Source: Thermoplasmata archaeon
GTDB taxonomy: Archaea > Thermoplasmatota > Thermoplasmata > Thermoplasmatales > Thermoplasmataceae
Length of the DNA: 5,588 nucleotides
Direction: 5' to 3'
Assembly (NCBI GenBank): GCA_021802165.1
Contig: JAKAAU010000110.1
Span: 1-5,588 of the forward strand
Shown piece after piece: positions 1 to 5,588 of the stretch (positions are counted from its first letter, which is position 1; every line of letters begins with the position of its first letter). Below the pieces are notes generated by a model that saw nothing but the letters and a program-made list of their open reading frames with translations, had not been told where the DNA came from and did no database searches. Both the position numbers and the translations under genes were made by a program.

Positions 1-1160
1 AATTGAGAAAGGGGTCCTAATAAGTTTCCTATAACTTCTCTCCCATTGTAAGGAGAGATGCCATAATATGCAGGACCGGAATCAAAGTAACAATAGTAAT
101 ACATACCATATAATGAAACACCGTCCTGCGTCGGTATATACTTAGTTTTAACTTGGCATCCCCCACTGTATTGGCATATCATCGGATAATTCATTAATAC
201 GTTACCTGTTGTTCTATTTAACACTGGTATACTTGCATCCCCTGGCGAGGAAAGAGTTAAGCCATATTTTGTTACTGTCATCCCTGTATCCCCTTGACCA
301 AAGTCATAGGTCCATACGAGATTTTTTATGCTATTTGGGCCTTGAGTCTGGTATACTCCATTATGCGTGTAGTTGCCGTGATATTCATTAGCAGACGGTG
401 AACTGATTGAACTGGTGTAATTTATTGTATTGTTATTGCCGAATGCAAACAATGTTCCATATTCGGTTAAACCGAATAATTCATCATTTAACATTACAAG
501 ATCACTTCTAATTGGCTGACCTATGTTGTAATACCAGATTAGTTTTCCATCTGTGGAGTTTATATCATAAACGATGCCGTTGTCGCTTGCAAAATAAAGC
601 ATATTATTTTCTATTAATGGAGATGCCCATATGCTTTCATCATCACCGCTGTAAAATTTCCAATTTAATTTCCCAGTCGTAGCATTATAGGCATATAAGT
701 AACCGTTTATTCCGGATACATATATAGTATTGTTATACTCCTTTACTTGCCTCATAGAAACTGTCTCCAATGATAAATTCAATAATATTGCTCCGGAATC
801 TGATATGGCATATAATCTGTGGTTTAGGGTAGGGACGAAGAAAGTATTATTATAAAAGGAGATTCCAGCACTGGGATATGAAGAGATCGTTGCGTTCCAG
901 TTTAGGATACCATCGGTATCATTTACAGCGCTTATAACATGGCTATTGGAAAAACCAACTAATACTTCGTAGTGGCCCACGACTGGTTTAGTTGAAATAC
1001 TTAAATGACTTACATACTGCCATTCCTCTGTTCCCAATGAGGAATTAAAAGCTGTTAAATCTGAGCTACCATAACTTGTTGTGTATACACATCCATTTGA
1101 ATAAGAGAAAGTTTGGTATCCATTAAAACTATTCTCCGTAGAAGCGCCGGGAATGGAATT
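1..1160 (-). CDS. C-terminal continuation of the same beta-propeller surface protein (partial, runs off the left edge)
   Basis: I translated the minus strand by hand. This frame, one base offset from the N-terminal part, is open without a stop from about 1160 to base 1. It shows successive blades: 'GYLYAYNATTGKLNWKFYSG' near 640-697, 'LYFASDNGIVYDINSTDGKLIW' near 530-598, and 'LFGLTEYGTLFAF' near 440-478. Strand pairs alternate with T/D-G-K-L-x-W turns, as in PQQ-like and WD-like beta-propellers. From about base 380 a new 'HGNYTHNGVY...' stretch followed by 'LVWTYDFGQG' resembles the opening of another propeller, so the protein probably holds more than one. Taken with the N-terminal part there are about 16 N-x-S/T sequons, in keeping with a glycosylated archaeal surface protein. 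At least 543 residues are visible, and the true C-terminus is outside the window. No start codon belongs to this piece alone. A GTG at 1178-1176 is in frame but lies inside the upstream blade and is unlikely to be real. Confidence 0.75.
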
Positions 1161-1632
1161 CGGTATACACCTTTTCACCAGTAAGAAGTGTAGCCGCTTC
1201 CATATAATTGCCCGAAGTGGCAAAATATAACTGCCCACCTCCGAAGGCAGGATATGATGTTTCTGTTGTGGTTATATTGTAAATATTGGTTCCATTTAGA
1301 TTGTAAACCATCATATCATCGCCAATATTATCGCCAACTGGTGAAATATATAAATGGTCTCCATTTCCAGCCAATCCGGCATGGTACAGGGCATAACCAT
1401 CGTTTCTTTCCCAGAGGAGGTCTGCGGTTGTAGGTAATAGGTTCTCTACTTTATTAGATGCAACTGGTGCCTCATTATTGACTGAATTAATACCATACTG
1501 GAAATCGGATTTATTATTTATAGAATTGACAGACATATTTGCCTGTGGGCTAATACCAGAAAAAATAGTGAGAACAAACAAACCAACAACCAAAATCGCC
1601 ATTATCTTGAATTTTTTGTTTGAATTAGACAT
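1129..1632 (-). CDS. N-terminal part of an exported PQQ/WD-like beta-propeller surface protein, interrupted by a frameshift
   Basis: The ATG at 1632-1630 opens a 167-codon frame. Residues 1-9 are polar and Lys-rich, and residues 10-27 are hydrophobic. A small-residue stretch (SPQA, 28-31) follows, which together look like a Sec signal peptide with cleavage near residue 31. A Ser/Asn-rich spacer (about 32-60) leads into beta-propeller blades: repeated 'LYIS/LYFATS' strands and a 'LLTGEKVYTEF' turn at 149-159, which is the TG-x-x-x-W-type end of a PQQ-like repeat. The frame then reads six residues unlike a propeller and stops at TAG 1131-1129. The blade pattern continues at once in the neighbouring frame down to base 1, so this is the front part of one larger gene. 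The protein is probably anchored at or released from the cell surface. Ligand and function cannot be told from sequence, and PQQ binding should not be assumed. The divergent neighbour is the winged-helix-like gene at 2031. Confidence 0.75.
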   Translation of the reverse strand: MSNSNKKFKIMAILVVGLFVLTIFSGISPQANMSVNSINNKSDFQYGINSVNNEAPVASNKVENLLPTTADLLWERNDGYALYHAGLAGNGDHLYISPVGDNIGDDMMVYNLNGTNIYNITTTETSYPAFGGGQLYFATSGNYMEAATLLTGEKVYTEFHSRRFYGE

Positions 1633-1660
1633 TACTTATCAATATCATTAACTCAATGAA

Positions 1661-1668
1661 TTATAAAA
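1661..1668 (-). promoter_or_regulatory. TATA box of the beta-propeller gene
   Basis: TTTTATAA on the minus strand is centred about 32 bases before the ATG at 1632. With the usual archaeal distance of about 25 bases from TATA centre to transcription start, the transcript would begin near 1639 and have a leader of only a few bases. No Shine-Dalgarno-like sequence stands before the ATG. The assignment rests on motif and spacing alone in an AT-rich region. Confidence 0.4.
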
Positions 1669-1828
1669 CAATTTATTACGTATTTATGTGATGAATTCCC
1701 AATAAATTATTTTTATATGTCATAAATTATATTTCTAAATTTACATTTTCTCGGTTTTTGGGCTTATATTTCATTTTATTTAACTGCGCTTCATAGAATT
1801 ATAAAATAATACTTTAATATCTGTAACT

Positions 1829-1906
1829 ACGGTATTATTCCTATGCTATTTGGAATAAAATTTATACATATGTTTAACTTATGTTTAACCAACGGTTTAT
1901 TCCCAT
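1829..1906. repeat. Imperfect direct repeat ACGGT(A)TTATTCC, two copies
   Basis: The first copy is at 1829-1844 (ACGGTATTATTCCTAT) and the second at 1892-1906 (ACGGTTTATTCCCAT). They differ by one missing A and one substitution, and begin 63 bases apart, about six helical turns. A related ATTCCCA-ATAAATT string occurs at 1695-1708 and, with two more bases, at 1899-1913. These are candidate operator half-sites. The AT-rich background makes chance matches likelier, though the shared ACGGT and TTCC bases argue against pure composition. Confidence 0.3.
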
Positions 1907-1990
1907 AATAAATTCCTAAACATATTAATCATAATTTCATGAAATATATTTCTTGAGCAAATATATTTAAATGCAAATATAATAAACACA

Positions 1991-1998
1991 TATATAAT
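1991..1998 (+). promoter_or_regulatory. Candidate TATA box of the winged-helix-like gene
   Basis: TATATAAT is centred about 36 bases before the GTG at 2031, which would put the transcription start near 2020 with a leader of about ten bases. A second box, TAATATAA around 2002-2009, is about 25 bases ahead of the GTG and would give a leaderless message. A third, ATATATTTAAAT at 1961-1972, is also possible. The sequence does not decide among them. Confidence 0.3.
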
Positions 1999-2030
1999 TA
2001 ATAATATAAGTTCAGTGTGTATCAAGTTCT

Positions 2031-2834
2031 GTGAATGATACAAAGCATATAATGTACATACTTGAAAATGTGGAAGGCAATTCATACAGTAATTTAATAC
2101 AAAATTTCAATGGCAAGGTATCCCAGTTGAAAAGTGCTTATAATTATTTAAAACAGAATAAAATAATTTCATATGAGGATAAATTTTCTGTAAATAACAG
2201 TATAAAATCTCTGGTATTAACAAAGAATAAGTATGTGAAAGTTTTTGCCAATGGTAACAGGGCTGTAAAAATAGAAGAGGAATTTATTGTAATATCAAAG
2301 GAATTAAAAAATCTGGAATTTGGCTCTGTATATTTGTCAGGAAATAAAAATTATAATCCTAAAGCCAGGGTAAACAGTATTAACGTTTATCGTTTATATA
2401 ACCAGAAGATGGAGAAGATACCCATTTCACTGGAATTGATCAAAGACAGGGAAAAGGATAATTTAAAATTTATAGCCGAGCCAAAACCTGCAATTCAACG
2501 TGGGGATTTCGTTAAATTCAGTTATTATCTATGGCTAGATAATTATTATGCAAAAAACCGTGAAGAGGCAATAGAAAAATATGATGAGGAATATATAGGC
2601 GAAGGCATCATGATGTATTATAAGGCATTGAAATTCAATATATCCGTTAGATTCCCCGTGAATTATAAATATATTGACGCAGGCAAATATTATTACCATG
2701 GTGATTTGGAACATTTCAGTTTAAGCAATTTGATGGTATATGAAAAATTTGAAGCCAATCTGAAAAAGTTGGTTTATACCATAAAAAATCCTGATCAGGG
2801 TGTTTATTTCATCAGATGGATACCTGGCAATTGA
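2031..2834 (+). CDS. Unrecognised 267-residue protein: winged-helix-like N-terminus plus beta-rich domain
   Basis: I do not recognise this family. Residues 1-70 alternate short helices with a strand-like tail: 'TKHIMYILENVEG', 'SNLIQNF', then 'KVSQLKSAYNYLKQNKIIS' and 'SLVLTKNKYVKVF'. This is the helix-helix-recognition helix-wing order of a winged-helix DNA-binding domain of the kind found in archaeal regulators. Residues 75-267 look mostly like beta strands, rich in Tyr, Lys and Asn. Among them are 'GDFVKFSYYLWLDNYY' at 158-173, 'ISVRFPVNYKY' at 204-214, and a closing 'YFIRWIPG' at 259-266. There is no signal peptide or membrane segment, so it should be cytoplasmic. GTG 2031 is preferred over the ATG at 2052 because the latter would cut off the first helix. 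The divergent neighbour is the surface propeller gene. A transcription regulator with a sensory domain is the working guess; the DNA-binding role is inferred only from the predicted pattern. Confidence 0.65.
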   Translation: MNDTKHIMYILENVEGNSYSNLIQNFNGKVSQLKSAYNYLKQNKIISYEDKFSVNNSIKSLVLTKNKYVKVFANGNRAVKIEEEFIVISKELKNLEFGSVYLSGNKNYNPKARVNSINVYRLYNQKMEKIPISLELIKDREKDNLKFIAEPKPAIQRGDFVKFSYYLWLDNYYAKNREEAIEKYDEEYIGEGIMMYYKALKFNISVRFPVNYKYIDAGKYYYHGDLEHFSLSNLMVYEKFEANLKKLVYTIKNPDQGVYFIRWIPGN

Positions 2835-2892
2835 TTATGAAATTTTAATTGCCTGGATTTAGCAAATGAGCATAAGGCCAATTAACATGCTC
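2823..2892. terminator. Two inverted repeats in the convergent gap, possible bidirectional terminator
   Basis: The arms CCTGGCAATT (2823-2832) and AATTGCCTGG (2847-2856) pair at nine of ten positions around a 14-base loop and span the stop codon of the winged-helix-like gene. A second pair, GAGCAT (2868-2873) and ATGCTC (2887-2892), follows before the end of the MqnD-like gene. Two convergent genes meet here, so ending both transcripts is the likely use. Long T-runs, the usual archaeal terminator signal, are weak on both strands (only TTTT at 2843-2846), so confidence is low. Confidence 0.3.
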
Positions 2893-2904
2893 CAGACCTG
2901 TCGT

Positions 2905-3771
2905 TTATATAAGTCTTATTTCTCTGACACCTGGAAGAAGATTTCTTCTATACATTATATCATAAAAAAACTCCATTCCGGATTTTACATCATCAATTGA
3001 TACATTGTATTCCTTAACATCCGCTCCTATTGTGCCTTTTATCACCTCGAGGCTTATATCAGAATTCTGAACCTCCCTCATAATACTCACATCAACAGGA
3101 AGTATCTCCTCCATATGGGACTCCGCATACTTCTTGCTCCTGTTGTAAAGTTCCTTGAATTTCAATGCATAGTTCTCACCCATGTCCGAATTTATCACTA
3201 CTGTACCCATTGGCATGGGTTTATTTCCGGATAGTTCCTTCCACATATCCCACATACTTGCAATCCGGTGCGGTTCAACCCCCATTTTCCTTAGGTCGTA
3301 CATGGCCTTTAATTCGTGAACGGCAACCATAACGCCGTTTTCCTTTACCATGGCATTTACCTCATCAAGTACCCTGTGTACCACTGTGAGTTTTCTGTAT
3401 CTACCTATCAATAACTTGTAAAGATTGAATGCAGTTGTATTGAGCCCGTGAACGATAATATTTGAGTTTTTCACTTCTTCCAGAGTCAGATCATCCATGG
3501 CAAGAATGGGCATTCCGGTAATTCCATCAACTGCTGATGCCACTGCACTGGATAGGATGAAGTAATCCTTCTGTATATATGGGTATAGAGAAGCAGATGG
3601 CACAGAAATATCAACCTCCTTTTTTACAACCTTGTCATTGACCTCCTGAACTGTGGGTATAAATTCAAATTCAATGTTGAAGTCGTCACTTTTTATTTTC
3701 TTTTCTATTAATGGTATAAACGGATAAAGGTCACCGGAATCTGCCAATGCACCGATTTTTATTGTTTTCAT
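2905..3771 (-). CDS. mqnD: MqnD-like protein, 1,4-dihydroxy-6-naphthoate synthase family (menaquinone, futalosine pathway)
   Basis: MqnD turns cyclic de-hypoxanthine futalosine into 1,4-dihydroxy-6-naphthoate in the futalosine route to menaquinone. It is a soluble cytoplasmic enzyme with a periplasmic-binding-protein-like fold. The 288 residues match the family in length and order. They begin with 'IKIGALADSGDLYPF' (4-18), where MqnD usually has a G-x-x-x-C-P-N-D motif, here replaced. 'VDISVPSASLYPYI' (53-66) follows, then 'HGLNTTAFNLYKLL' (108-121), matching the substrate-binding Thr segment. 'VMVAVHELKAMY' (147-158) places His152 where family members have the catalytic His (I-I-H-E). 'MWDMWKELSGNKPMPMGT' (173-190) corresponds to the W-x-x-x-T-G-x-P-L-P-L-G block. 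ATG 3771 sits about 25 bases after a good TATA box. No other mqn gene is in the window. The lost CPND motif leaves room for a diverged substrate or a related MqnA-type role. Confidence 0.7.
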   Translation of the reverse strand: MKTIKIGALADSGDLYPFIPLIEKKIKSDDFNIEFEFIPTVQEVNDKVVKKEVDISVPSASLYPYIQKDYFILSSAVASAVDGITGMPILAMDDLTLEEVKNSNIIVHGLNTTAFNLYKLLIGRYRKLTVVHRVLDEVNAMVKENGVMVAVHELKAMYDLRKMGVEPHRIASMWDMWKELSGNKPMPMGTVVINSDMGENYALKFKELYNRSKKYAESHMEEILPVDVSIMREVQNSDISLEVIKGTIGADVKEYNVSIDDVKSGMEFFYDIMYRRNLLPGVREIRLI

Positions 3772-3790
3772 GTATGATTATTTATGAATA

Positions 3791-3800
3791 TTATTTAAAT
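3791..3800 (-). promoter_or_regulatory. TATA box of the MqnD-like gene
   Basis: ATTTAAATAA on the minus strand is centred about 25 bases before the ATG at 3771. The predicted transcription start therefore falls on or next to the start codon, giving a leaderless message. No Shine-Dalgarno-like purine run precedes the ATG, which agrees. Confidence 0.45.
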
Positions 3801-3875
3801 GGTTTTAAAAATTATTTGATGCACTGTTTAGTTTTGCCTGCAGTTCAAGCAAGTAATAACTAATTATACGCATGA

Positions 3876-3887
3876 TTTTTATATTAA
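3876..3887 (+). promoter_or_regulatory. TATA box of the nitrilase-STAS operon
   Basis: TTTTTATATTAA ends 16 bases ahead of the ATG at 3904, with its core centred 22-24 bases upstream. Transcription would start at or within a few bases of the ATG, so the first gene is probably leaderless. It lies back to back with the MqnD-like promoter within the 132-base gap, and the two TATA boxes are about 75 bases apart. Confidence 0.4.
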
Positions 3888-3903
3888 ATTAGATTATATA
3901 TTT

Positions 3904-4686
3904 ATGTTAAAGGTAGCATTGACCCAGTTAAAACCGGTGGCGGATAAGGATATCAGTATCAGGAATATAGAATATTATTCCGGTATTGCTGCCTCCAATT
4001 CTGCTGACCTTATTGTCTTCCCAGAATATTACATGTTTTATTCTCCCTACAAAGAAACAGTAATACGAAATTCAGAACCCCTCAATGGTAATTATGTAAA
4101 AAGACTGAAGGAAATATCCCAGGAAACCAGGATAGGCATAATCACCGGCATCAATGAGTTATATGATCATAATTACTATGATACATCTGTATTTATACAG
4201 AATGGAGAACTGGATAATTATTATAGAAAAACACATTTATATGATGCCTTTGGCTATAAGGAATCTGATATTTACACATACGGGAATGGACCTTTCAAAA
4301 TATCCAGAATAGGGAATATAAACTTCGGGATGCTCATCTGCTATGATATAAGATTCCCGGAAATATTCAGGAACTATTCACTGAACGATGCTGATATGAT
4401 TGTGCTTATATCCGCATGGTTTTCAGGTCCCATGAAGGAGGAGCAGTGGCTCTCGCTGGTGTCAGCCCGAGCACTGGAAAATACTATATATCTGGCAACT
4501 TCTAATATGGTTGGCGGTGCATTTACAGGTATAACAACTTTTACAGACCCAATCGGTGCAATAATTAACCGTGCCCCTGAGGAGGAGGGAATTATTTATG
4601 CCACAGTGGATCCTGATAGATTGGCAGCTGTAAGAAAGAAGATGCCGGTTCTGAGGCAAAGGAGACCTGAACTATACAAAATATGA
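3904..4686 (+). CDS. Nitrilase-superfamily carbon-nitrogen hydrolase (amidase, Nit-like branch)
   Basis: It hydrolyses a non-peptide C-N bond, most likely an amide, in the cytoplasm; the substrate is not determined by the sequence. The 260 residues are a complete single-domain nitrilase. The catalytic triad is present: Glu41 in 'IVFPEYY', Lys109 in 'YYRKTHLYD', and Cys146 in 'MLICYDIRFPEIFR'. 'SARALENTIYLATSNMVG' (187-204) is the segment after the nucleophile seen across the superfamily. The C-terminal 'MPVLRQRRPELY' (247-258) resembles the tail of Nit1/Nit2-type omega-amidases and deaminated-glutathione amidases, which suggests metabolite repair or an acid-amide substrate rather than a true nitrile. 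There is no signal peptide. The gene starts a two-gene operon: its stop codon overlaps the next start by four bases. The family call is firm; the substrate is inference. Confidence 0.9.
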   Translation: MLKVALTQLKPVADKDISIRNIEYYSGIAASNSADLIVFPEYYMFYSPYKETVIRNSEPLNGNYVKRLKEISQETRIGIITGINELYDHNYYDTSVFIQNGELDNYYRKTHLYDAFGYKESDIYTYGNGPFKISRIGNINFGMLICYDIRFPEIFRNYSLNDADMIVLISAWFSGPMKEEQWLSLVSARALENTIYLATSNMVGGAFTGITTFTDPIGAIINRAPEEEGIIYATVDPDRLAAVRKKMPVLRQRRPELYKI

Positions 4687-4928
4687 ACTTCATGATATAT
4701 GTAATGATGAGAAGGGAGATTTCCAAATATCTTGTAACGAAGGTATCATGCGACCATTTATTTCATAAAATAGAAGACCTTGATGATAATGAAATTGTTC
4801 TCGATTTTCTTCTTGTGTACTACATAAGCAATGAATTCATTGATGCATATATAGCTGATAAGGCCATGAGCACCAAGAAAATTATTGAAAAAAATATGCC
4901 ACTGGCAATGAAAAGGATTACTGGATAA
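4683..4928 (+). CDS. Small STAS-like protein (DUF4325-type), translationally coupled to the nitrilase
   Basis: This is an 81-residue cytoplasmic protein. 'REISKYLVTKV' (11-21) looks like a first helix. It is followed by the core 'EIVLDFLLVYYISNEFIDAYI' pattern (37-57), given here as LDF at 40-42 and ISNEF at 48-52. This matches the I-x-L-D-F ... x-I-S-x-x-F-x-D-x-Y layout of STAS-like DUF4325 proteins, small regulatory or protein-interaction domains common in archaea and bacteria. No catalytic residues are expected. The start ATG 4683 shares ATGA with the nitrilase stop, and no well-placed ribosome site precedes it (AAAGGAG at 4658-4664 is 18 bases away), so termination-reinitiation is likely. 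Met codons at 4692, 4704 and 4707 are alternatives. The stop lies inside the convergent radical SAM gene. The family assignment is by pattern recall and moderately sure; the role beside a nitrilase is unknown. Confidence 0.6.
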   Translation: MNFMIYVMMRREISKYLVTKVSCDHLFHKIEDLDDNEIVLDFLLVYYISNEFIDAYIADKAMSTKKIIEKNMPLAMKRITG

Positions 4929-5588
4929 TTTTTGGCTTGAGCAGTATTCCGGTTTTAAACCCGCATTTCATACAACTTCCATCTGGGTTTAATCCTGTTA
5001 CTGTTGAATCAAATACATGCCTCTTTATGAGCAGGGAGCCGCATTCTGGACAGTATGTGTCCTCATAATTTCTTTCCGGAACGTTCCCCAGGTAAACATA
5101 ATGCATTCCTAGGGACTTTGCCAGGTCGTAATGCTTTTTCAATGTTTCAAAGGGTGTCACCGGCAATGATAACTTATAATCAGGGTGGTATCTAAGGAAA
5201 TTGATAGGCATGTATGTACCTCCAACTTCCATAATCTTACTGATCATTTTTTCAGCATCGCCCAGATCATCTCCTATCTCCGGAATAACGAGATCAGTTA
5301 CTTCAGTATGAATTCCATAATCTAAAGCTGATTTTATGGTGTTATAAATCAAATCAGGGTGCATAACCGATATATATCTGTTATAGAATTTTTCCTGTCC
5401 ATTTCCCTTGAAATCTATGGTCATTGCATCAAGGAATTCGGATGCCATTTCCATGGATTCCGGAGTTTCATAGCCATTTGTTACAAATGTATTGAAAAGC
5501 CCGTATTTGTGTGCCAGAATTCCCACATCATGTGCAAATTCCATGAAAATCGTTGGTTCATTGTACGTAAAGGCGATGCCGTCCACAT
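4918..5588 (-). CDS. amrS: AmmeMemoRadiSam-system radical SAM enzyme, C-terminal two thirds (5' end outside window)
   Basis: AmrS-type enzymes are radical SAM proteins related to pyruvate-formate-lyase activating enzymes. They are encoded with Memo and AMMECR1 homologues in many archaea. The frame is open to the right edge. The GTG at 5586-5584 is an internal Val, since the conserved 'DGIAFTYNEPTIF' follows it directly. Counting that Val as residue 1: 'FVTNGYETPES' is at 34-44, 'DFKGNG' at 58-63, 'VIPEIGDDLGD' at 100-110, 'INFLRYHPDYKL' at 128-139 and 'YLGNVPE' at 165-171. The C-terminus has a rubredoxin-like metal site, CPEC (179-182) and CMKC (205-208), typical of this subfamily and absent from plain PFL activases. 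The CxxxCxxC iron-sulfur motif should lie in the missing front third. The end overlaps the STAS-like gene by 11 bases, tail to tail. The family call is firm; the natural substrate is not known to me. Confidence 0.85.
   Translation of the reverse strand, partial: VDGIAFTYNEPTIFMEFAHDVGILAHKYGLFNTFVTNGYETPESMEMASEFLDAMTIDFKGNGQEKFYNRYISVMHPDLIYNTIKSALDYGIHTEVTDLVIPEIGDDLGDAEKMISKIMEVGGTYMPINFLRYHPDYKLSLPVTPFETLKKHYDLAKSLGMHYVYLGNVPERNYEDTYCPECGSLLIKRHVFDSTVTGLNPDGSCMKCGFKTGILLKPKIIQ

Larger units (their letters stand above)
1633..2030. promoter_or_regulatory. Divergent intergenic control region between the beta-propeller and winged-helix-like genes
   Basis: These 398 bases hold no credible gene. 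They are extremely AT-rich and lie between two gene starts pointing away from each other, so both promoters must be here. The stretch at 1829-1916 stands out because it has GC-containing patches that recur: ACGGT(A)TTATTCC twice, ATGTTTAAC twice (1870-1878 and 1881-1889, 11 bases apart), and an inverted pair GGAATAAA/TTTATTCC (1852-1859 and 1896-1903) enclosing the ATGTTTAAC copies. Such spacing would suit a dimeric DNA-binding protein. The region is long for a compact archaeal genome, so operators or a small RNA are possible. I see no tRNA-like or clear RNA fold in it. Confidence 0.5.

Noticed and set aside
209..391. Plus-strand 60-codon open frame
   Set aside because: It lies wholly opposite the continuous propeller coding frame, has no recognisable protein features, and is explained as the antisense shadow of that gene.
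1140..1165. Programmed ribosomal frameshift in the propeller gene
   Set aside because: No convincing slippery heptamer, stimulatory hairpin or pausing signal is seen. The run involved is only three bases, and propeller surface proteins are not known to need such a shift. An indel is simpler.
1633..2030. CRISPR array or replication origin in the repeat-bearing AT-rich gap
   Set aside because: The repeats are short (9-16 bases), imperfect, and number only two each without regular spacers. No origin-binding-box pattern or adjacent cdc6/orc gene is present.
1897..2085. Minus-strand 62-codon open frame reaching into the winged-helix-like gene
   Set aside because: It covers the AT-rich promoter region and overlaps the start of a better-supported gene. 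Its hydrophobic Ile/Phe/Tyr-rich translation is what AT-rich non-coding DNA gives.
4462..4659. Minus-strand 65-codon Cys-rich open frame
   Set aside because: It lies antisense to the conserved C-terminal half of the nitrilase, and its Cys/Ser content comes from the reverse of those codons.
5584..5586. GTG as the true start of the radical SAM gene
   Set aside because: Starting there would remove the whole iron-sulfur CxxxCxxC region, and the frame is open to the window edge, so this GTG is an internal valine codon.

Overview
The window is AT-rich and looks like a chromosomal segment of a thermoacidophilic archaeon of the Thermoplasmatales (Ferroplasma/Acidiplasma/Cuniculiplasma-like). This is an inference from TATA-type promoter boxes placed about 25 bases ahead of start codons, apparently leaderless genes, an AmmeMemoRadiSam-type radical SAM enzyme, and a Sec-exported, sequon-rich beta-propeller protein. 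No sequence search was run. There is no rRNA, tRNA, CRISPR array, transposase or other mobile-element signature.

Layout from left to right. (1) Bases 1-1632, minus strand: a large exported PQQ/WD-like beta-propeller surface protein. Its 3' end lies beyond the left edge, and it is broken by a one-base frameshift near base 1150. (2) Bases 1633-2030: a 398-base, very AT-rich divergent intergenic region with promoters in both directions and short repeated GC-containing patches. (3) Bases 2031-2834, plus strand: an unrecognised 267-residue protein with a winged-helix-like N-terminus and a beta-rich C-terminus. (4) Bases 2905-3771, minus strand: an MqnD-like protein (1,4-dihydroxy-6-naphthoate synthase family, menaquinone/futalosine pathway), convergent with the previous gene. 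Two small inverted repeats lie between them. (5) Bases 3772-3903: a divergent promoter region. (6) Bases 3904-4686, plus strand: a nitrilase-superfamily carbon-nitrogen hydrolase with an intact Glu-Lys-Cys triad. A small STAS-like protein (4683-4928) follows it through a four-base ATGA overlap, so the two form a tight operon. (7) Bases 4918-5588, minus strand: the C-terminal two thirds of an AmrS-type radical SAM enzyme. It overlaps the STAS-like gene tail-to-tail by 11 bases, and its 5' end lies beyond the right edge.

The genes do not form an obvious single pathway. The propeller protein and the winged-helix-like protein share one divergent control region, which makes local regulation of one by the other possible. 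MqnD and the nitrilase also share a divergent promoter region. I see no convincing new multi-gene system. The points most worth a second look are the frameshift in the propeller gene, the unknown winged-helix/beta protein, the nitrilase-STAS coupling, and the divergent N-terminus of the MqnD-like protein.
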